From contig NZ_FOUX01000002.1 in the NCBI RefSeq assembly GCF_900114995.1, forward strand, positions 1,054,001-1,118,000: a stretch of 64,000 nucleotides of DNA, read 5' to 3'. Below, piece after piece: positions 60,865 to 64,000 of the stretch. The notes beneath the pieces were generated by a model. The model was not told the DNA's origin, searched no databases, and saw only the letters and a list, made by a program, of their open reading frames with translations. Position numbers and translations under genes: made by a program. Source of the stretch: Chitinophaga sp. YR627 (GTDB lineage Bacteria > Bacteroidota > Bacteroidia > Chitinophagales > Chitinophagaceae). Each line of letters begins with the position of its first letter. The first letter of the stretch is position 1.

Positions 60865-62451
60865 ATGAAATCTCTGCATAAATTATTACTTGTACTCGGT
60901 CTGCCAGCTTTACTACTGACGACTGCCTGTACGAAGGACTTTGAAGATATCAACACTGACAAGAACAAATCCGGCGAAGAAAGCGGTGTACCTGAATACA
61001 ACTTCTCCCGCGCAGTGCTGGAATTCACGGGTAACAGCGACTATAGTTATGATACCTGGCGTGTGAACATCATCTATTGTTCGATGATGATGCAGCAACT
61101 GTCCAATGCTACCTGGTATGCAGGCGACAAATACCTGCAGAACGATGGCTGGGCCAGTGCATACTTTGAACGCGCTTATCCTGATCAGGTGAAATATATT
61201 ACAGATGTGGTAAGGGTAACAAAAGACAATCCTTTCCAGACGAATCTGTACAACATCGCCCGTATCACAAAAGTGCTGATCTTCCATCGCCTGACCGATA
61301 TCTACGGAGATATTCCTTACTCCGAAGCTGGTAAAGGTTACAGCGACCGCATCTTCGATCCAAAATATGATGCACAGCAGGATATCTACCTGGACATGCT
61401 GAAAGAACTGGACGAAGCAGCCAAGGCGCTGGATGCTACCAAACAGGTTCCGGGCCAGGGTGACCTGATCTACAACAAAGGCGGTGCCCAGAACGCTACG
61501 CAGATCGTAACCAACTGGAAGAAACTGGCTTATTCCCTGATGCTCCGTCTGTCTATGCGTTTGACCAAAAGAGACGAAGCACTGGCAAAGAGCTGGGCAG
61601 AAAAAGCATATGCAGGTGGTCTGATCTCCTCTAACGCAGAGAATGCCTACATCCTGCACGATGCAACCGGCGGCCGAACTACTGTCAACAGGGTAAGCAA
61701 CATCCTCTCCGGAGAATGGAATGCGATCAATACGCCAGGTGAAGCCAGCATCAGCAAAACATTTATGGACTTCCTGAAAAACAACAGCGATCCACGTCTG
61801 CAATATATTGCGGTAGTACCTGCCAGCAACAGTGAAGTACCGGCTGACCAGCTGGGCATGCCTAACGGGTATGACACCAATGGTTCCAGCAGCCCTACCG
61901 ATATTTCCAAAGCGCCAGGTTATCCGGGTGACCTGAAGAAATATTCAGTACTGAACAAAAATGTATTGCTGAAACTGAACGGTCCATCTTTCCTGGTAAC
62001 TTATGCACAGACAGAACTCTTACTGGCAGAAGCTGCAAAGAGAGGCTGGAATGTTGGTACCAATGCAGCTACCCATTATAACAATGGCGTAAAAGCAGCG
62101 ATGGAACAACTGGCACAATACAGTTCCACCGCTACCATCAGCAGTGAAGCTATTCAAACTTATCTGGCAGCTCATCCATATGTTGACGCTGACGGTTACA
62201 ATCAGATCAATACACAATATTGGGCAGCTTGTCTGCTCGACTGGTATGAATCATGGTCCAACTGGCGCAGAAGCGGCTATCCGCAGCTGACCCAGGTCAA
62301 CTATGTTGGCAATGCCACCGGTGGAAAGATACCACGCAGAATGCTGTATCCTTCTACAGAGTTAGCCTCTAACCCTACTCATTACCAGGAAGCCATTACA
62401 AGACAAGGCACAAATGCTTTGACCACCCCGGTTTGGTGGGATAAGCAGTAA
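60865..62451 (+). CDS. SusD/RagB-like nutrient-binding lipoprotein, locus 4
   Basis: 528-residue surface lipoprotein with lipobox Cys22 (ALLLTTAC). SusD_like_2 features: ARITKVLIFHRLTDIYGDIPYSEA, AYSLMLRLSMRLTKRDEA, and C-terminal ACLLDWYESWSNWRRSGYP, then KIPRRMLYPSTE and a final TTPVWWDKQ. It begins 11 bp after the SusC stop and is closed by a strong terminator. Substrate unknown. Confidence 0.92.
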   Translation: MKSLHKLLLVLGLPALLLTTACTKDFEDINTDKNKSGEESGVPEYNFSRAVLEFTGNSDYSYDTWRVNIIYCSMMMQQLSNATWYAGDKYLQNDGWASAYFERAYPDQVKYITDVVRVTKDNPFQTNLYNIARITKVLIFHRLTDIYGDIPYSEAGKGYSDRIFDPKYDAQQDIYLDMLKELDEAAKALDATKQVPGQGDLIYNKGGAQNATQIVTNWKKLAYSLMLRLSMRLTKRDEALAKSWAEKAYAGGLISSNAENAYILHDATGGRTTVNRVSNILSGEWNAINTPGEASISKTFMDFLKNNSDPRLQYIAVVPASNSEVPADQLGMPNGYDTNGSSSPTDISKAPGYPGDLKKYSVLNKNVLLKLNGPSFLVTYAQTELLLAEAAKRGWNVGTNAATHYNNGVKAAMEQLAQYSSTATISSEAIQTYLAAHPYVDADGYNQINTQYWAACLLDWYESWSNWRRSGYPQLTQVNYVGNATGGKIPRRMLYPSTELASNPTHYQEAITRQGTNALTTPVWWDKQ

Positions 62452-62500
62452 CAATTCTCGTATAGCCATCTATACCGCTATAAAAAAAGCAGCAATAACA

Positions 62501-62530
62501 AGCCGGACCTATCGAGGTCCGGCTTTTCCT
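62501..62530 (+). terminator. Terminator of SusCD locus 4
   Basis: Perfect 10-bp GC-rich stem (62501-62510 with 62515-62524), 4-base loop, then TTTCCTTTTT on the plus strand, 49 bp after the SusD stop. Confidence 0.9.
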
Positions 62531-62690
62531 TTTTGGCAAATACTGCGGTGCAACTACATATACCCCACATTATCTTTACAGCAGCATTCTGTCATATACG
62601 CCCCCTGCAACACACCTTACCGATGAGGATATCCACAACATTTTTATTCATGTAACACTATATTTTTTACACCCCAAAAACAGACAATTC

Positions 62691-64000
62691 ATGTCAAACC
62701 GATTATTACCGGCAGGTATACTGCTGGCCTCAATTTTTCTTCACGCATGTGAAGACAGTAAAAAGAAAACACCTGCAAAGAATGTTGCAACAGCTGCTGC
62801 AGTCATACCGGAGTTTGAACGCACCCCTCCCATTGCCAGCAACATCCAGGTAAAAACCCTGAAAGAACCCGTGAATGGCAACAACGTATTACTCACGGCG
62901 ACCTTTCCCCGCGGAACCGTAAGAGACAACACGCTTTCCTTTCTTGTGGGTGATGAAACCCTGAGTCTCCGTGACGATGGTGTGGATGGAGATGAGAAGG
63001 CAGAAGACGGTATTTTCTCCATTGCGGTCAATGAAGACCTCAACCGTTTCAAAGAAGACCTGATTGCCATTCAGAATGCCAATCTGGAAAAGCTGAACAA
63101 ACGGGAACACCTCTTCAGATGGTCCGGCCGTTCTGCAACACTGATCGATAATATCGTGAGGGAAAGTCCGGTGAAAAGCCTGGATTTTGACAGAGGTGCT
63201 ACACTCGATCCGGACATATTCAGGCTGATCCCGGATCCGGAACTGAGAGAACGCTCCCTCATGATCACGGACCTGGGGGTGATAGAAGACCCTACCCGGA
63301 CATTCAATCCCTGTACCAAAAAGGGCAATCCCAAAGGTGTATGGACATTCGGTCACCTGATCACCCAGATGGCCAATACACCGGTTACCGGTATCAGCGT
63401 AACGGCATTTATTCAGTCCTGGCTGGAGAAATGGATGGCCACACAAACGATCAATGCGGATGTGGTGAATGCCCGTACCAATATGTTCAATACAGTGATC
63501 CTCCCCTGGGTACAGAAAAGTAATCCCGGTGCTACGGTGACGATCAGCAACTGGAAAACATTCAATATCGATCCTACCCTGGCGCCTTTCCGTTTGCTGG
63601 CCATCGTAAACCGTCTCGACCTGCGTGGTAACAGCGGGTATACGGTAAGTAATGCCGGAGAAGGCCGTTTCGTATTCGGCGTACTGAATACCAACTGTAA
63701 TCCGCTTCGTTTTACCACCATCCTGGAATATGGCATCCCGAAGAACAATTGTAAGGAATTAGTGGACTTTGCACAGCAGTGGTATAACCTCAAGAACCTG
63801 GTACCTGGTTCGGCTACCTATAATAACGCTTTACAGGCGATTACAGACCAGTTTACCACAGCAGGCACCAGTCCATCCAAACCAAACGGAAGCAGCCTAA
63901 ATCAGCTTAGAACGAATGAACTGGCAATAGGTAATCCCTGGGAGCTGAGAGAGTTTGTGATCAGTAAAAAAGGGGTATTTGACGAAGTAACGGTTAAACA
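62691..64000 (+). CDS. Large secreted lipoprotein, family not recognised, 3' end cut
   Basis: ATG 62691 opens a frame of at least 436 codons that leaves the window without a stop. Residues 1-19 are a lipoprotein signal with lipobox Cys20 (SIFLHAC), followed by a Lys/Ala-rich linker. Residues about 50-115 look like a beta-sandwich of the choice-of-anchor X kind (NVLLTATFPRGTVRDNTLSF, LRDDGVDGDEKAEDGIFSI), with an Asp-rich loop that could bind calcium. A longer region follows with paired cysteines (NPCTKKG; NTNCNPLRF; KNNCKEL) and FRLLAIVNRLDLRGN. No catalytic motif was recognised. It lies after the locus 4 terminator, so it is probably a separate unit at the edge of the uptake region. Confidence 0.8.
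   Translation, partial: MSNRLLPAGILLASIFLHACEDSKKKTPAKNVATAAAVIPEFERTPPIASNIQVKTLKEPVNGNNVLLTATFPRGTVRDNTLSFLVGDETLSLRDDGVDGDEKAEDGIFSIAVNEDLNRFKEDLIAIQNANLEKLNKREHLFRWSGRSATLIDNIVRESPVKSLDFDRGATLDPDIFRLIPDPELRERSLMITDLGVIEDPTRTFNPCTKKGNPKGVWTFGHLITQMANTPVTGISVTAFIQSWLEKWMATQTINADVVNARTNMFNTVILPWVQKSNPGATVTISNWKTFNIDPTLAPFRLLAIVNRLDLRGNSGYTVSNAGEGRFVFGVLNTNCNPLRFTTILEYGIPKNNCKELVDFAQQWYNLKNLVPGSATYNNALQAITDQFTTAGTSPSKPNGSSLNQLRTNELAIGNPWELREFVISKKGVFDEVTVK

Noticed and set aside
1..64000. tRNA, rRNA, riboswitch, insertion sequence or prophage signatures
   Set aside because: None recognised by reading; the only riboregulator-like element supported is the ilvE leader, which is peptide-based.

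Overview
The window looks like a chromosome segment of a Bacteroidota bacterium, most probably Chitinophagaceae (Chitinophaga-like). The reasons are four SusC/SusD outer-membrane pairs, ECF sigma factors with FecR or RskA-type anti-sigma partners, a CHU_C (gliding/type IX secretion) C-terminal domain, and several good matches to the Bacteroidota -7 promoter box TAnnTTTG. No rRNA, tRNA, CRISPR array, insertion sequence or prophage was recognised. The taxon is inferred from gene content; no database was searched.

Layout. 1-2.4 kb: the 5' part of a xylulokinase-type FGGY kinase and a Na+/sugar symporter in one leftward operon behind a 21-bp palindromic operator. 2.5-4.8 kb: an FAD oxidoreductase and a quinone-oxidoreductase-like MDR protein. 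4.8-12.9 kb: a leftward branched-chain amino-acid block ilvE, ilvD, ilvB, ilvN, ilvC, ilvA. Upstream of ilvE lies what reads as a complete transcription attenuator: promoter, 37-codon leader peptide with an Ile/Leu/Val run, antiterminator and terminator. 13-18 kb: a sugar-type nucleotidyltransferase facing a GH29 alpha-L-fucosidase and GH20 beta-hexosaminidase pair. 18-24.2 kb: a PLP enzyme, a secreted protein of unknown function, lipB, a gene-free 0.65-kb stretch, an RluD-type pseudouridine synthase and a PKD/CHU_C surface protein. 24.2-28.2 kb: a secreted unknown and two tandem paralogous ECF sigma/anti-sigma pairs that all use TTG or GTG starts, with a possible small Cys-rich membrane peptide between them. 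28.3-33.5 kb: housekeeping genes def, ruvX, a UbiA-family prenyltransferase, a SpoU methyltransferase and mutS.

33.6-64 kb is an outer-membrane nutrient-uptake region. It begins with two paralogous secreted proteins that each fuse a monohaem cytochrome c domain to a PHM-like copper monooxygenase, one on each side of a SusCD pair, and one of them next to a redoxin lipoprotein-like gene. A second leftward SusCD pair follows, then a LacI regulator with two CG-centred palindromes in the intervening gap, then a divergent AraC regulator. To the right are a rightward ECF sigma, FecR, STN-SusC, SusD transducing locus, a fourth SusCD pair, and the start of a large lipoprotein cut by the window edge.

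How they work together. The ilv block makes Ile/Val/Leu precursors and appears to sense charged Ile/Leu/Val tRNA through the ilvE leader. GH29 and GH20 would trim fucose and N-acetylhexosamine from glycans. The SusCD loci import oligomers across the outer membrane, one of them with FecR/ECF trans-envelope signalling. The copper monooxygenase/cytochrome/redoxin set may oxidise or process a substrate in the periplasm or at the surface. Long perfect-stem terminators separate most transcription units.
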